Positions 1 to 10,041 of a DNA stretch of 35,036 bases are shown here, piece by piece. The first letter of the stretch is position 1. Every line of letters starts with the position of its first letter. The stretch is from Mariprofundus sp. (GTDB taxonomy: Bacteria > Pseudomonadota > Zetaproteobacteria > Mariprofundales > Mariprofundaceae): assembly GCA_030951045.1 (NCBI GenBank), contig JAUZQJ010000101.1, positions 1 to 35,036 of the forward strand, read 5' to 3'. A program made the translations under genes and the position numbers. The notes beneath the pieces are model-generated. The model was not told the origin of the DNA. It saw only the letters and a list, made by a program, of their open reading frames with translations, and did not search any database.

Positions 1-492
1 TTCAATTTTGCGCACTACATCCATGCCGTTGGTGACTTTACCGAATACTGCATAGCCCCATCCACGGGCTGTCTTGCCGCTATGGTTGAGAAAGTGATTG
101 TCATTGGTGTTGATGAAAAACTGATTGCTGGCTGAATGCGGGTCTGAAGTGCGTGCCATGGCAATGGAACCAGTGGTATTGGATAAGCCATTATCGGCTT
201 CGTTGTGGATGGGGGCGAGTGATGTTCGTTTTTGCATAACCTTGTTGAAACCGCCGCCCTGAATCATGAAACCGGGGATCACGCGGTGAAATATGGTGCC
301 ATTATAGCTGCCTTTTTTTGCATATTGCAGGAAATTGGCGACGCTTATGGGGGCTTTATCCCGATTCAGCTCCAACTCGACCACACCCAGTGATGTGGTC
401 ATGCTAACCTGAACCTGATCAGCGCTGGCTGTCTGTATGGATTGAAATAAAATGCCTGTGCCTAGTGCCAATAAGATAAAAAAACGTTTCAT
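1..492 (-). CDS. Peptidyl-prolyl cis-trans isomerase, cyclophilin type, with signal peptide; C-terminus may be cut by the window edge
   Basis: Reverse-strand reading from ATG at 492 gives [24 protein letters not shown] (signal peptide), then ...[31 protein letters not shown]...[24 protein letters not shown].., the cyclophilin core motifs. Confidence 0.93.
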   Translation of the reverse strand, partial: MKRFFILLALGTGILFQSIQTASADQVQVSMTTSLGVVELELNRDKAPISVANFLQYAKKGSYNGTIFHRVIPGFMIQGGGFNKVMQKRTSLAPIHNEADNGLSNTTGSIAMARTSDPHSASNQFFINTNDNHFLNHSGKTARGWGYAVFGKVTNGMDVVRKIE

Positions 493-621
493 TTTTTGCC
501 TCCATCGTTGAATCCGCGGTGAATTCCATCATATATTACAGTCTTTCGCCAACACTACGGTTGGCCGTGTTTTATGTGATATTGTCAGCCTCTGTTTATA
601 TTGTTGGATGGTATGGAGGAT

Positions 622-627
622 TATAAT
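622..627 (+). promoter_or_regulatory. Candidate -10 box (TATAAT) upstream of the anti-sigma/STAS/ubiD operon
   Basis: Exact TATAAT; only a weak -35 candidate (TTGTTG near 601) at suboptimal spacing. Confidence 0.35.
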
Positions 628-636
628 ATAAGAACA

Positions 637-672
637 ATAGCTAGCACCCTGATTAAATCAGGCTTAAGCTAT
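637..672. repeat. Nested inverted repeat ATAGCT-N5-CCTGATTAAATCAGG-N4-AGCTAT
   Basis: CCTGATT/AATCAGG 7-bp arms (648-662) flanked by ATAGCT/AGCTAT 6-bp arms. Confidence 0.6.
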
Positions 673-792
673 GCTCTGGTATTGGGGATCAACAGGGCGT
701 AGTTGCGTTTGCGCCAAATCGCAGCCAAGCTTGGGGTGCAAGAGCATATCTGCTCGAAATGCGTGCCGAGATACGCATATCTGAGGGGTGAA

Positions 793-1287
793 ATGACAGC
801 CAGTAAGTGTATTCAGGATGTATCGTTTTCCGAGTGCGAAAGTAGTCATGTGGGTAAGCTACACCTGCAAATTAATTGCAATAGTGATTGCATATACGTG
901 TTGCGCTCAATGGTTGCAGTGATGACAACCAGGGCCTGCATGGAGGCTCGTCAGAGTAATCGTGTTTCTATTGCTGTGGACGAGCTCTTTGCCAATATTT
1001 CCAAGCATGCTTATGGTGGAAAAGCAGGTCGTGTTGAGCTTGAGACTTTTATCGAGGTTGACGCGCACGGTGAGCAGGAACTCGTGTTTGATTTTCGGGA
1101 TTATGCTTCGCTTGGCTGGAAAGGCAGCATGGAAGAGGCGGCCGAACGCTCTATTGATGTTGAAAACCTGTGTCCCGGAGGCTTGGGACTAAAGCTCATT
1201 TGTTCAGCTGCTGATCATTGTGAGCATGAGGTGCTCAGTGATGGTAATCATTGGCGTTTAAAATTTTGTATTAATAAGAGTTTATGA
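793..1287 (+). CDS. Anti-sigma regulatory factor (RsbW-like, HATPase_c_2 serine/threonine kinase)
   Basis: ORF 703..1287; preferred ATG at 793 with GAGGGGTGA upstream. VSIAVDELFANISKHAYGG (N-box-like) and LCPGGLGLKLICSAADHCEHE (G-box-like). Confidence 0.85.
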   Translation: MTASKCIQDVSFSECESSHVGKLHLQINCNSDCIYVLRSMVAVMTTRACMEARQSNRVSIAVDELFANISKHAYGGKAGRVELETFIEVDAHGEQELVFDFRDYASLGWKGSMEEAAERSIDVENLCPGGLGLKLICSAADHCEHEVLSDGNHWRLKFCINKSL

Positions 1288-1643
1288 GAGAGATGATGAT
1301 GGATGCAAATCTTAAGTTTACACGGCATGATCAAAACGAGACTCAGGTGGTATTGCAGGTGGATGGTGATGTCACCATACATACATCACCACGCATGCGG
1401 GATCAGTTAAAACCGTTATTTACAGCTACGATGAAAGAGATTCGTGTTGAACTCAACGGCGTTGACTTTATGGATTCGTCAGGCATTGCTACGCTGGTGG
1501 AGGGCTTGCAATGGGCGCGACTGACGGGTGGTCGATTTATTCTTTCCGGTTTGAGCGAAAATGTGCGCGATGTGTTTGCACTGGCCAAGCTTGATACCGT
1601 ATTTGACATTGATGCCAACGTGATTGAAGAAAAATCTGCGTGA
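1284..1643 (+). CDS. STAS-domain anti-anti-sigma factor
   Basis: [21 protein letters not shown]...[25 protein letters not shown]...: canonical D-S-S-G STAS phosphorylation-site motif; ATG overlaps the upstream stop. Confidence 0.9.
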   Translation: MREMMMDANLKFTRHDQNETQVVLQVDGDVTIHTSPRMRDQLKPLFTATMKEIRVELNGVDFMDSSGIATLVEGLQWARLTGGRFILSGLSENVRDVFALAKLDTVFDIDANVIEEKSA

Positions 1644-3115
1644 GTTATTCAGATTTACGCGCTTTTATTGATGATCTGGAAAAGCGAGGCTTATTAAAGC
1701 GCATCACTGCGGTAATCAGTAGCGCTCTGGAAATTACTGAGATTTCTGACCGGGTGTTGCGCCAGGGCGGCCCTGCGCTGTTATTTGAACATGTAGTCGA
1801 TGCACAGGGCAACAAGGCTAGCATGCCTGTGTTGGCGAATCTGTTTGGTACGGCTGAACGTATTGCGCTGGGTATGGGACGCGAGTCGGCAGATGAACTG
1901 CATGAGATAGGTGAACTGCTAGCATATTTGAAAGAGCCCGAACCACCAAAAGGTATCAAAGATGCCTGGAATAAATTCCCCATTCTGAAAAAAGTGATGC
2001 ACATGCAACCCAAGCATGTCAAAAAGGCGGCTTGGCAGGACATAGTGCTGCATGGTGATGATGTGGATCTGAATAGACTGCCCATCCAGACTTGTTGGCC
2101 TGAAGATGTGGCTCCCTTACTGAGTTGGGGTCTGGTTGTAACCCGGGGGCCAAACAAAGATCGCCAGAATATGGGTATTTATCGCCAGCAACAGGTTGGC
2201 AAAAACAAATTAATTATGCGATGGCTCAAACACCGTGGTGGGGCTCAAGATCACCGCGAAGCAAAGCAGGCCGGTGCAAGCAAATTTCCATGTGCTGTCG
2301 TTATAGGAGCTGATCCTGCGACTATTTTAGCTGCAGTTACACCGATTCCCGATACCCTCTCTGAATATCAATTTGCCGGTCTGTTGCGTGGTAAAAAAAC
2401 CGTGTTGGCTGATTGCCTGAGTGTGCCCTTGCAGGTGCCTTCATCAGCAGAAATTGTGCTGGAAGGTTATGTTTCACTGGATGAATATGCCGAAGAGGGG
2501 CCATACGGCGATCACACAGGCTACTACAATGAAACAGAAATGTTTCCTGTATTTACTGTCGAAACGATGAGTATGCGAAAGGATGCCATCTATCATTCAA
2601 CCCATACAGGTAAACCGCCTGATGAGCCTGCCGTGCTGGGTTTGGCATTCAATGAGGTGTTTGTGCCTATTTTGAAAAAGCAGTTTCCTGAAATAGTGGA
2701 TTTCTATTTACCGATGGAAGGTTGCTCCTATCGTATGGCGGTCGTGTCGATCAATAAGGGTTATGCCGGTCATGCCAAGCGAGTGATGTTTGGTATCTGG
2801 TCTTATCTGCGTCAGTTTATGTACACCAAGTTTATCATTGTTGTGGATGCCGATATTGATTGCCGTGACTGGAAAGAGGTGATTTGGGCGATTACCACCC
2901 GTTGTGATCCTGTGCGTGACTTCACCATGGCTGAAAACACACCTATTGATTATCTTGATTTTGCTTCGCCTGTGGCGGGGCTTGGTTCCAAGGTGGGTAT
3001 TGATGCAACCAATAAATGGGAAGGTGAAACAACTCGTGAATGGGGGCGAACCATTGCAATGGATCCGTCTGTCAAAGAACGGGTGGATGCCATTTGGTCA
3101 GAGCTGGATTTATGA
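1640..3115 (+). CDS. ubiD: UbiD family decarboxylase (3-polyprenyl-4-hydroxybenzoate decarboxylase)
   Basis: 491 aa with UbiD motifs: ..[14 protein letters not shown].., ..[32 protein letters not shown].., ..[20 protein letters not shown].., ..[16 protein letters not shown].. Confidence 0.95.
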   Translation: MSYSDLRAFIDDLEKRGLLKRITAVISSALEITEISDRVLRQGGPALLFEHVVDAQGNKASMPVLANLFGTAERIALGMGRESADELHEIGELLAYLKEPEPPKGIKDAWNKFPILKKVMHMQPKHVKKAAWQDIVLHGDDVDLNRLPIQTCWPEDVAPLLSWGLVVTRGPNKDRQNMGIYRQQQVGKNKLIMRWLKHRGGAQDHREAKQAGASKFPCAVVIGADPATILAAVTPIPDTLSEYQFAGLLRGKKTVLADCLSVPLQVPSSAEIVLEGYVSLDEYAEEGPYGDHTGYYNETEMFPVFTVETMSMRKDAIYHSTHTGKPPDEPAVLGLAFNEVFVPILKKQFPEIVDFYLPMEGCSYRMAVVSINKGYAGHAKRVMFGIWSYLRQFMYTKFIIVVDADIDCRDWKEVIWAITTRCDPVRDFTMAENTPIDYLDFASPVAGLGSKVGIDATNKWEGETTREWGRTIAMDPSVKERVDAIWSELDL

Positions 3116-3140
3116 TAGAGATGCGTTGTGATATGTAAGC

Positions 3141-5051
3141 ATGGCTAAATTACGGTTACCTTTATTGCTGATGGTCTTGCTCGCCGTTGGGGTAGCACTC
3201 TATCTGCTTTTTTCTGCTCCCGATTATGGCGATATCAATGCAGATGGTCTGAATCTGGGTAAAACGGCTTACCAGGAAGGGGATTATCATAATGCGGCCA
3301 AATGGTTCCGTTTAGCGGCCAAAAAAGGTGATAAAGAGGCACAATACCTTTTTGCCATGTTATATCGTGATGGCAAAGGTGTGCAGCGTGATGATGTGGA
3401 AGCGGTTGTTCATCTTAAGCTTTCCGCAAAACAAAAATTTGCACAAGCGCAATATCAACTGGCCAATATGCTGGAGTATGGGCGTGGTGTACCTGCGGCT
3501 GATTTGAAAGCTGCATTTGGGTGGTATAAGAAAGCGGCAGAGAATGGCTTAACAGCAGCCGAATTGCGTATGGCAGTGATGTACTCAGAAGGACGTGGCG
3601 TAAAGAAGTCTGATGCAGATGCGTTACTATGGGCTATTCAAGCCGCCAATTCACACAGTATTGAGGCAACATCTTACCTGCAGCGTTTACTCAATAAGGT
3701 TAGTGCCAAGGCATCGGCAGGAGATTCATCGGCGCAATTTGTATTGGCTCGTATATATCAGCAGGGCCAGGGTCTTAATGCGGATATGGAAAAGGCTGAG
3801 CAGTGGTTGCATCAAAGTGCTAGCAGTGGAAATGCCAAAGCTCAGTTTCATTTGGCGGAATTGCTTTTGCACAGCAGTAAACCCGAAGCCATCCAGCATG
3901 CAGCAGGCTGGTATGCCAAAGCTGCTGAACAGGAGAATATGCCGGCAGCAGCAAGGCTCGGTGTACTCTATGCGCTTGGTGAGGGTGTAGAACTAAATCG
4001 TGTTGAAGCATTAAAATGGTTACAGAAAGCGGCTGAGAGCGGCTTGCCATCACCACAAAGTAATCTGGGTATTATGTATGCCGAAGCAGGCAACGACGCA
4101 CTTGCAGCGTCATGGTTGGAAAAAGCAGCCGAGCAGGGTGATCGGGTTGCACAAAATAATCTTGCGGTCATGTATGCACTGGGCAGTGGTGTAAAGTTGG
4201 ATTTGAAAAGTACCGTGAAATGGTTGAAGGCTGCTGCTGAAAATGATGATGCGTTGGCGCAGTATAATCTGGCTCTGATGTACTTGCGTGGTATTGGTTT
4301 GATGCAGAATGAAGATGTTGCGCTAGAGCTACTAAAGAAAGCACAAACTGCAGCAGGCTTTGAAGCAAAATTACTGTTGGGTATGATGTATGATCTGGGT
4401 TATGGCATTGTCACCAGCAGCAGCGATGCAGAAGCGTGGTATCAACAGGCCCGTGGGCTTGGTAGTGAAGATGCACTGTATAATCTGGCGGCACTTTATT
4501 ATAGACAATTGAAATATAAAAAGGCCTTTGATCTGTTTGTGCAGGCGGCTGAAAAAGGTGATATGGAGGCACAGAATACCATTGCATCGATGTATCAGAA
4601 TGGGCAGGGGGTAGATGTGAATACCAAGCAATCTATCCACTGGTACACTCTGGCGGCAAAGCATGCTTATGCTCCGGCCCAGTTCAACCTGGGAAATATT
4701 TATCGCAAAGGTGATGGTGTTGAACAGCAGGATGACAAAGCCGTGCAGTGGTATCGTGAGGCAGCCATACAAGGGTTTGCTGAGGCACAAAACGCTCTGG
4801 CTTATATGTATGCGCTGGGGCGTGGTGTTGGCATAGATCGGGTGAAGTCTGATCATTGGTTTAGTAAAGCAGCGAAGCAGGGCTTACGAATTGCGGAGCA
4901 AAACATCTCTGTGCTCAGACAGAATAAAAGTGGCTTTACGCTAACCAGTGGTGCTATTGATATTCAATTGAGACTCGAAATTCTGGAAGAAAAACCGTTT
5001 AATCTTGCCAGCCGTTTACAAACCTACCATACAGCTCAATTGAATAAATAA
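3141..5051 (+). CDS. Membrane-anchored Sel1-like repeat (SLR/TPR-like) protein
   Basis: N-terminal TM (LRLPLLLMVLLAVGVALYLLF), then about 15 Sel1 units of the form A..WY.KAA..G...AQ..LA.MY..G.GV. Confidence 0.93.
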   Translation: MAKLRLPLLLMVLLAVGVALYLLFSAPDYGDINADGLNLGKTAYQEGDYHNAAKWFRLAAKKGDKEAQYLFAMLYRDGKGVQRDDVEAVVHLKLSAKQKFAQAQYQLANMLEYGRGVPAADLKAAFGWYKKAAENGLTAAELRMAVMYSEGRGVKKSDADALLWAIQAANSHSIEATSYLQRLLNKVSAKASAGDSSAQFVLARIYQQGQGLNADMEKAEQWLHQSASSGNAKAQFHLAELLLHSSKPEAIQHAAGWYAKAAEQENMPAAARLGVLYALGEGVELNRVEALKWLQKAAESGLPSPQSNLGIMYAEAGNDALAASWLEKAAEQGDRVAQNNLAVMYALGSGVKLDLKSTVKWLKAAAENDDALAQYNLALMYLRGIGLMQNEDVALELLKKAQTAAGFEAKLLLGMMYDLGYGIVTSSSDAEAWYQQARGLGSEDALYNLAALYYRQLKYKKAFDLFVQAAEKGDMEAQNTIASMYQNGQGVDVNTKQSIHWYTLAAKHAYAPAQFNLGNIYRKGDGVEQQDDKAVQWYREAAIQGFAEAQNALAYMYALGRGVGIDRVKSDHWFSKAAKQGLRIAEQNISVLRQNKSGFTLTSGAIDIQLRLEILEEKPFNLASRLQTYHTAQLNK

Positions 5052-5084
5052 TGGGTCAATGAACAGGAAACGTTAAAAAGTGGG

Positions 5085-5621
5085 TTAAGATCCGGTAACG
5101 ATAGCCTGCACATGAACATAGCCGGGCTTACCGGCCGTCTGGAATTTTAACTGTTTTAGACCAAGATCACGTTTGGCCAGAGCATGTATAAATCGCAACA
5201 TGCTATCATAGGGTACATTTTTGATACTTAGCATCAGCCTTTGCGGTCCGCCATTCAATGAAGTCAGGGGTTTAATCCGGGTCATAAATGTTCTGATATT
5301 GGTCTGACGGGCCAGTTGATCGACGGTGCTTAACAGGCTTTCAGTGTTGTTGTTTGATTTCAGGTCTGTGGCATGTGCAGTTAAATAACTGGCGAGTTGA
5401 TTCGCTTTTGCAGCCTGATTTGTGGCAATACTTAACTCTTTCTGCAATGTGAGTTGTCGGTCATGCAGTGGTATCATAAGCCCGAATACGATGATGATGA
5501 GTGGTAATGCGATAGTAGCGACCAGTACAAGTTTCTGTTCACGACTCTCCAGTTGTTGATATCGAGGTAATAGCTGTTCTTCAAAGCGTTGCGTAATGGC
5601 GCGTTTCCATGCTTCAATCAT
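5085..5621 (-). CDS. gspM: Type II secretion system protein GspM
   Basis: N-terminal cytoplasmic segment + TM (LVLVATIALPLIIIVFGLMI), periplasmic ferredoxin-like tail; directly after gspL. Confidence 0.8.
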   Translation of the reverse strand: MIEAWKRAITQRFEEQLLPRYQQLESREQKLVLVATIALPLIIIVFGLMIPLHDRQLTLQKELSIATNQAAKANQLASYLTAHATDLKSNNNTESLLSTVDQLARQTNIRTFMTRIKPLTSLNGGPQRLMLSIKNVPYDSMLRFIHALAKRDLGLKQLKFQTAGKPGYVHVQAIVTGS

Positions 5622-6961
5622 GACCAGACCAACTTGAATTTGACTTCGTTGCCACTACTAAGGTTGGTGTCTTGAATTTTGATATCCTCTCCAGACGCGC
5701 TCTGCAGCGCCTGATGAATATTATTCATGGTTTGTAAATCTTTACTGCTTCCCGTGAGTGTCATGGTGCCATCTTTGAATGATATTTCCTTTACCGTCCA
5801 GTTTATTTGTTGATAGACGCGATTGATAATATCCATGCGCTGCAACCATTGCGAAGCAAGATTACGATGGTTTTGAGCACGCATGTCCGTGCCGCCGTCG
5901 CCAGCAGCTTTGCGTAGCTGAGCAAGTGCATCAATGATCACTTTTTCATCTGGTAACCCTTTATGAAATGCTTCAATAACCTGTTGTTGATGCATGATAA
6001 GCTGTTGTTCAAGTTGCCGGTTTTGCCAAACCTGAGATACGGACCAGACCAGCATGAGTACAGCTGCCAATGCCAGACTACGATACCACGGTTGTATTTG
6101 ATTCATGTGTGAGCCGGAGCGCCATCGACCGTGGCGGAAATTAAAGCTTGAAACCGTTGCAACAGCGATGGTGGCATCACGGCGAGAGGGTAATTCGCCA
6201 GCCTCACATAATTCACCGCGCCATGTAGAAAATTTAAGTGCTTGATGTAAGTCCACACTTAACCTGCCAGTAGCAGCATCTCCTTCATCCTCTCTCCAAC
6301 CCATGCTATGCAGTGAGCGCCGAATATTTTCAACGGTGCCAGATGTATCACTGCCTTCATCAAGATTAAGGCGCCGCATGGCAAGCCAGAAACCATCATT
6401 GATCTGCTCACCGGGGCAGTTCCATACACCGAAAAACAGCCCGGATGCATCGTTATCAAAGACGGCAAGCTTTCTGTTGGCGGTCACTTCTGATTCTTCA
6501 GTGACTTGTGTTGTAGCGTGATGATCGCGCTGGTCATTGAGTCGAGCCCATATATCACTGCCTATAAAGCTGATGTCGCGCCAGTTATCATTGATATCAA
6601 TGCCTTGGCGTAATGATTCCGCGACACCGAACATGATGCCGGCTACTGCTTCACTATCTTTTTGACCAGCTCTCCATGATAGCCACCATGATTCGGCACT
6701 TTCTGAGCTGCGTTCCTCCAGTTCCTGAGAAAGGATATCCTGATCAATAAATTTAGCGTTGGAGAAGGGTAAATGAAATGTTCTATTAAGGAGTTGTTCA
6801 ACTGGCAATAGCAATCGAGCAACCGTAGCTCCATCCGGCAGTGTGGGTAGCAGATCATTTTCAGATATGGCTAAGGTCATCATATTATGATTGGCATCAA
6901 TAGCATGCCATTGCTTACCATCAGAGCAAATCGTAACTGCCTGTTTTATGATAGCGCTCAT
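5618..6961 (-). CDS. gspL: Type II secretion system protein GspL
   Basis: Actin-like cytoplasmic domain start (LLLPVEQLLNRTFHLPF), single TM, periplasmic ..GTMTLTGSSKDLQTMNNIHQAL..; 4-nt overlaps with gspK and gspM. Confidence 0.85.
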   Translation of the reverse strand: MSAIIKQAVTICSDGKQWHAIDANHNMMTLAISENDLLPTLPDGATVARLLLPVEQLLNRTFHLPFSNAKFIDQDILSQELEERSSESAESWWLSWRAGQKDSEAVAGIMFGVAESLRQGIDINDNWRDISFIGSDIWARLNDQRDHHATTQVTEESEVTANRKLAVFDNDASGLFFGVWNCPGEQINDGFWLAMRRLNLDEGSDTSGTVENIRRSLHSMGWREDEGDAATGRLSVDLHQALKFSTWRGELCEAGELPSRRDATIAVATVSSFNFRHGRWRSGSHMNQIQPWYRSLALAAVLMLVWSVSQVWQNRQLEQQLIMHQQQVIEAFHKGLPDEKVIIDALAQLRKAAGDGGTDMRAQNHRNLASQWLQRMDIINRVYQQINWTVKEISFKDGTMTLTGSSKDLQTMNNIHQALQSASGEDIKIQDTNLSSGNEVKFKLVWS

Positions 6962-7974
6962 GGTGTGGTGCTCGTTGCTGGAAGGGCGGCTGCGCTGCGG
7001 TCGCGTTCAAATGTCAGCAGCGTTACTATTCCGGGTTGGCGACGCAGCATAAATGTCTCCCTTAAATTAGCCCGACCAAAACTGGCCTGTGTTCGTACCA
7101 TAAAGTGATCACTGATTACGCTCAAGTATGGCTGCTTCAGGCCTGTGGCCCAAGTGCGGTTTTGTAGTGCCGCAGCGACCGATGCAAAGGGGCGTTCGGA
7201 GATAAATATTTCAACATCTGAAACAGTTATATTTGGTGCCAGAGCCATAAGCACCGGAGCAGATGCCGTATTGATATTGATGCTTGAAATACCGCTTACT
7301 GGCACCTCTCTTACGCTAGTGTAAGGCTCCAGTTGCGCCAGTATCTCTGGCTTGAAACCGCGAATAAGCAGTAGTTCATGCCAGCGATCAAGGCGGGCAT
7401 TTTTAACATGATAATCCTGATCATAATAACTAGCGTCTTCTGCTCCATTGCTACCATGTACGGATGAGTCGGTGTCCATCCAGTCAATTAATGCATCAAC
7501 TAGCCCTGCATCGAGTTCAAGCTGCGTGAATAAGGATTTCAGATATGTTTCAACCAGCTGATTCACCATACCTTTGTTATTGACCAGATCATTAAGATTG
7601 ATCATGCGATTGCTATCAATAATGTCTCCCTGAACAAGACCATCATCAATAGGGAATGCTTCACTCTGCTGTGCCCACGCTTCATCCAGATCATCGGTTT
7701 GAGACTCTTGCAAATCTTCACGTAATATTTTCGCACTTAATATTAATGCCGATTGATTAGCCTGCTCTGCACGCAGGGCGTTATCGCTGTTCTCAGTGCG
7801 ACGTAGCGCGATACTATCTTCGTACATGGCATCTATGGCCCAAGTGCTGATCAATGCAACCAACCCTAGTACAATGATCAGAGCAGCTCCGCGTTGATGT
7901 TTTTTGGGGGGGCATGGAAGTTGCTGGGTGAGATCGCTCATAGCTGTTTGCCCGGCAATACCGGCATCAACCAT
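6958..7974 (-). CDS. gspK: Type II secretion system minor pseudopilin GspK
   Basis: RGAALIIVLGLVALISTWAID pseudopilin N-terminus; ..NLNDLVN..; ..ALIDWMDTDSSVHGSNGAEDASYYDQDYHVKNARLDRWHELLLIRGF.. characteristic of GspK. Confidence 0.92.
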   Translation of the reverse strand: MVDAGIAGQTAMSDLTQQLPCPPKKHQRGAALIIVLGLVALISTWAIDAMYEDSIALRRTENSDNALRAEQANQSALILSAKILREDLQESQTDDLDEAWAQQSEAFPIDDGLVQGDIIDSNRMINLNDLVNNKGMVNQLVETYLKSLFTQLELDAGLVDALIDWMDTDSSVHGSNGAEDASYYDQDYHVKNARLDRWHELLLIRGFKPEILAQLEPYTSVREVPVSGISSININTASAPVLMALAPNITVSDVEIFISERPFASVAAALQNRTWATGLKQPYLSVISDHFMVRTQASFGRANLRETFMLRRQPGIVTLLTFERDRSAAALPATSTTP

Positions 7975-8603
7975 TGACGTTGGCTGGCGATCGTCGCCTT
8001 GTCATCTACTTGTAGTGTTACCCTGACTGCTTTGGGCCATGCAAAAGCCTGCGCATTAAAATTCCAGTCTTGCCGCCAGTTGGCATGCTCATCCCATACT
8101 TCTACGGACCAGGAGCGTATTGCTCCAAAATCCCAGCGCATGGGCTCAACATGATCGCGAGCCAGTAGTAAACGAGATTCACGAATCAGGTGGTTATCGG
8201 TTTCATCGATAAAATAGTGTACCTCGGAAATGCTATTCAGACCTGGTTCCTTAACCAGTAGCCACAGTTCATCGAGCTCTATATCTCCGCGATTATCATT
8301 TTTGATACGGATTGGTACGATATTCAGGGCACTGGATTGTATGCCTGCTTTGGGGGCGGGGTAATGTGGTGCGGCGGTTAAATAGCGCATGTCTTTGCGG
8401 ATCTGCTTCCCTGCCCAGCCGGACTGTTCCTGCTGTTGGCGTACCTCACTGAGGATATTGAAACCGGTTCCGGCACTGTCCAGCGTGGTGTATGCGAGCA
8501 CAGAAATCAGTGCAAACACAGTCAGCGCCATCAGTACTTCAATCAGCGTAAAACCGTGTTCACTGAATGCCTGTTTTGAAGGAACAGAAGAAATGCTATG
8601 CAT
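7938..8603 (-). CDS. gspJ: Type II secretion system minor pseudopilin GspJ
   Basis: EHGFTLIEVLMALTVFALISVLAYTTLDSA prepilin motif; ..QIRKDMRYL.. Confidence 0.9.
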   Translation of the reverse strand: MHSISSVPSKQAFSEHGFTLIEVLMALTVFALISVLAYTTLDSAGTGFNILSEVRQQQEQSGWAGKQIRKDMRYLTAAPHYPAPKAGIQSSALNIVPIRIKNDNRGDIELDELWLLVKEPGLNSISEVHYFIDETDNHLIRESRLLLARDHVEPMRWDFGAIRSWSVEVWDEHANWRQDWNFNAQAFAWPKAVRVTLQVDDKATIASQRQWLMPVLPGKQL

Positions 8604-8608
8604 GATGT

Positions 8609-8962
8609 TTATGGGACGCTCTGGTAGATGAATAGTGTGACTTCCGGTTCATCGGGTAGCTGTACGCTGACATTGATGCGCACGAAGCCATCCAACATTG
8701 TTTTTTCACTCCAACGTCGCCATTCCAGTTGCATGTCTGCAACTTCAATAGTGCCTTGTTGCTCATCAAGGTTCGTCGGCGAGGCAGAAAATTCGACCAG
8801 CTTATTCTGAGCCTGTTCCATCGCCAGTTGATGCATGGATAGTGTATGCTGGGTATTGGCGGATGTGCCAAGGCTACCCATCAAAACAACCAGTGCTGTA
8901 GCTGCAATCATTAATGCAACCAGAGCCTCGATGAGTGTAAATCCAGACTGTCTGTTTTTCAT
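8609..8962 (-). CDS. gspI: Type II secretion system minor pseudopilin GspI
   Basis: QSGFTLIEALVALMIAATALVVLMG prepilin motif; short length and position between gspH and gspJ. Confidence 0.9.
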   Translation of the reverse strand: MKNRQSGFTLIEALVALMIAATALVVLMGSLGTSANTQHTLSMHQLAMEQAQNKLVEFSASPTNLDEQQGTIEVADMQLEWRRWSEKTMLDGFVRINVSVQLPDEPEVTLFIYQSVP

Positions 8963-9483
8963 GGCGATGATGTGTCTGCATCATTGACGATGCGAATGCC
9001 ACCCGGCCCTGGTCTGAATTGAATATGAAGCGTGCGATTGTCGGAGGCCTGGGTCAGGGTAATATCGGATATTTGATTCAGGCCTTCAGGATAAAGTATG
9101 AGATGCCCAAGTGCCGGTTCTTTTTCGGGGTCATCTTTTTCATCCAATGGCGGTTGCGGTTTGATCTGTTCAATGCGGATACCGTCAATTAGTTGATGGC
9201 TTTGGTACGGAGATGACTGTAATGGAGTCCATTCCGCGTCAATACTGATGGATTGAAAGGAGTAACTATTATTGCGCAGTGTTATGCGTAATGTTTGGCC
9301 GGATAATGTTGCTTCATCCTGAGCCAAACGCAGCGTTTGTACCAGCCGATGGCCCTCATCATCCAATGATGCCGAGGAGGCAGAAAAGAATGAGGGTGCA
9401 ACCATCATTGTTGTAACAGAGAGAATGACGATGACCATCATGATCTCCAGTAAGGTAAAACCGGATTCAGGCTTTCTAAGATG
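8959..9483 (-). CDS. gspH: Type II secretion system minor pseudopilin GspH
   Basis: ORF 8959..9510, preferred start MHLRKPESGFTLLEIMMVIVILSV; prepilin motif; ..LVQTLRLAQDEATLSGQTLRI.. Confidence 0.88.
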   Translation of the reverse strand, partial: HLRKPESGFTLLEIMMVIVILSVTTMMVAPSFFSASSASLDDEGHRLVQTLRLAQDEATLSGQTLRITLRNNSYSFQSISIDAEWTPLQSSPYQSHQLIDGIRIEQIKPQPPLDEKDDPEKEPALGHLILYPEGLNQISDITLTQASDNRTLHIQFRPGPGGIRIVNDADTSSP

Positions 9484-9539
9484 CATGGTGATAGTGGTCG
9501 CGTCGAGCATATGCTATGCGCAATGCAGGCGGTATCTGT

Positions 9540-9950
9540 TTACTGCCAATTCCCGATATCTGCATCCATGCCACTACCTCCTGCCTGGCCATCTACGCCA
9601 TAAGAGAGTATATCAAAGTCACCATGCACACCGGGTGAGAGGTACACATAATCATTACCCCAAGGATCTTTAGGAATGGTGTCGAGATAACGTTTACTGC
9701 CACTGGTCAATACGTTCAGCCCGTCCCCGGAATTCGGGTATTTACCATGCTGTAGGCGGTAGAGCTTGAGTGCCTGACCGATGTTTTTCATCTGTACCTT
9801 GGTTGCTTCAACCTTGGCTTCATCGGCGCGTTCAAGAAAACGCGGTGCGACAAGGGCTGCCAGCACACCGATAATGACCAGCACCACCATGATTTCTAAT
9901 AGCGTAAATCCCTCTTGATTCTTTTTCGAAAGCACTGTTCTGTTTTGCAT
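9540..9950 (-). CDS. gspG: Type II secretion system major pseudopilin GspG
   Basis: QEGFTLLEIMVVLVIIGVLAALVAPRFL...ALKLYRLQHGKYP...DPWGNDYVYLSPG.HGDFDILSYGVDGQAGGSGMDADIGNW: full GspG signature. Confidence 0.98.
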   Translation of the reverse strand: MQNRTVLSKKNQEGFTLLEIMVVLVIIGVLAALVAPRFLERADEAKVEATKVQMKNIGQALKLYRLQHGKYPNSGDGLNVLTSGSKRYLDTIPKDPWGNDYVYLSPGVHGDFDILSYGVDGQAGGSGMDADIGNWQ

Positions 9951-9993
9951 GGTGATTCATCCATCCATTATCTATTTTTGTAAAACAATCCGG

Positions 9994-10027
9994 TTCTCTG
10001 AATAGGTATAGACGATTATTCAGAGAA
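9994..10027 (-). terminator. Strong intergenic hairpin between the CTERM protein gene and gspG (candidate partial terminator or processing element)
   Basis: Perfect 11-bp inverted repeat TTCTCTGAATA (9994-10004)/TATTCAGAGAA (10017-10027), 12-nt loop; weak U-tract on the minus strand. Confidence 0.5.
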
Positions 10028-10041
10028 TGGGTTATTTTTAT

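Noticed and set aside
664-849. 61-aa minus-strand ORF
   Set aside because: Overlaps the 5' region of the anti-sigma gene and the regulatory palindrome; no RBS or domain support.
4371-4856. 161-aa minus-strand ORF within the Sel1-repeat gene
   Set aside because: Antisense shadow of a repeat-protein gene; no coherent domain.
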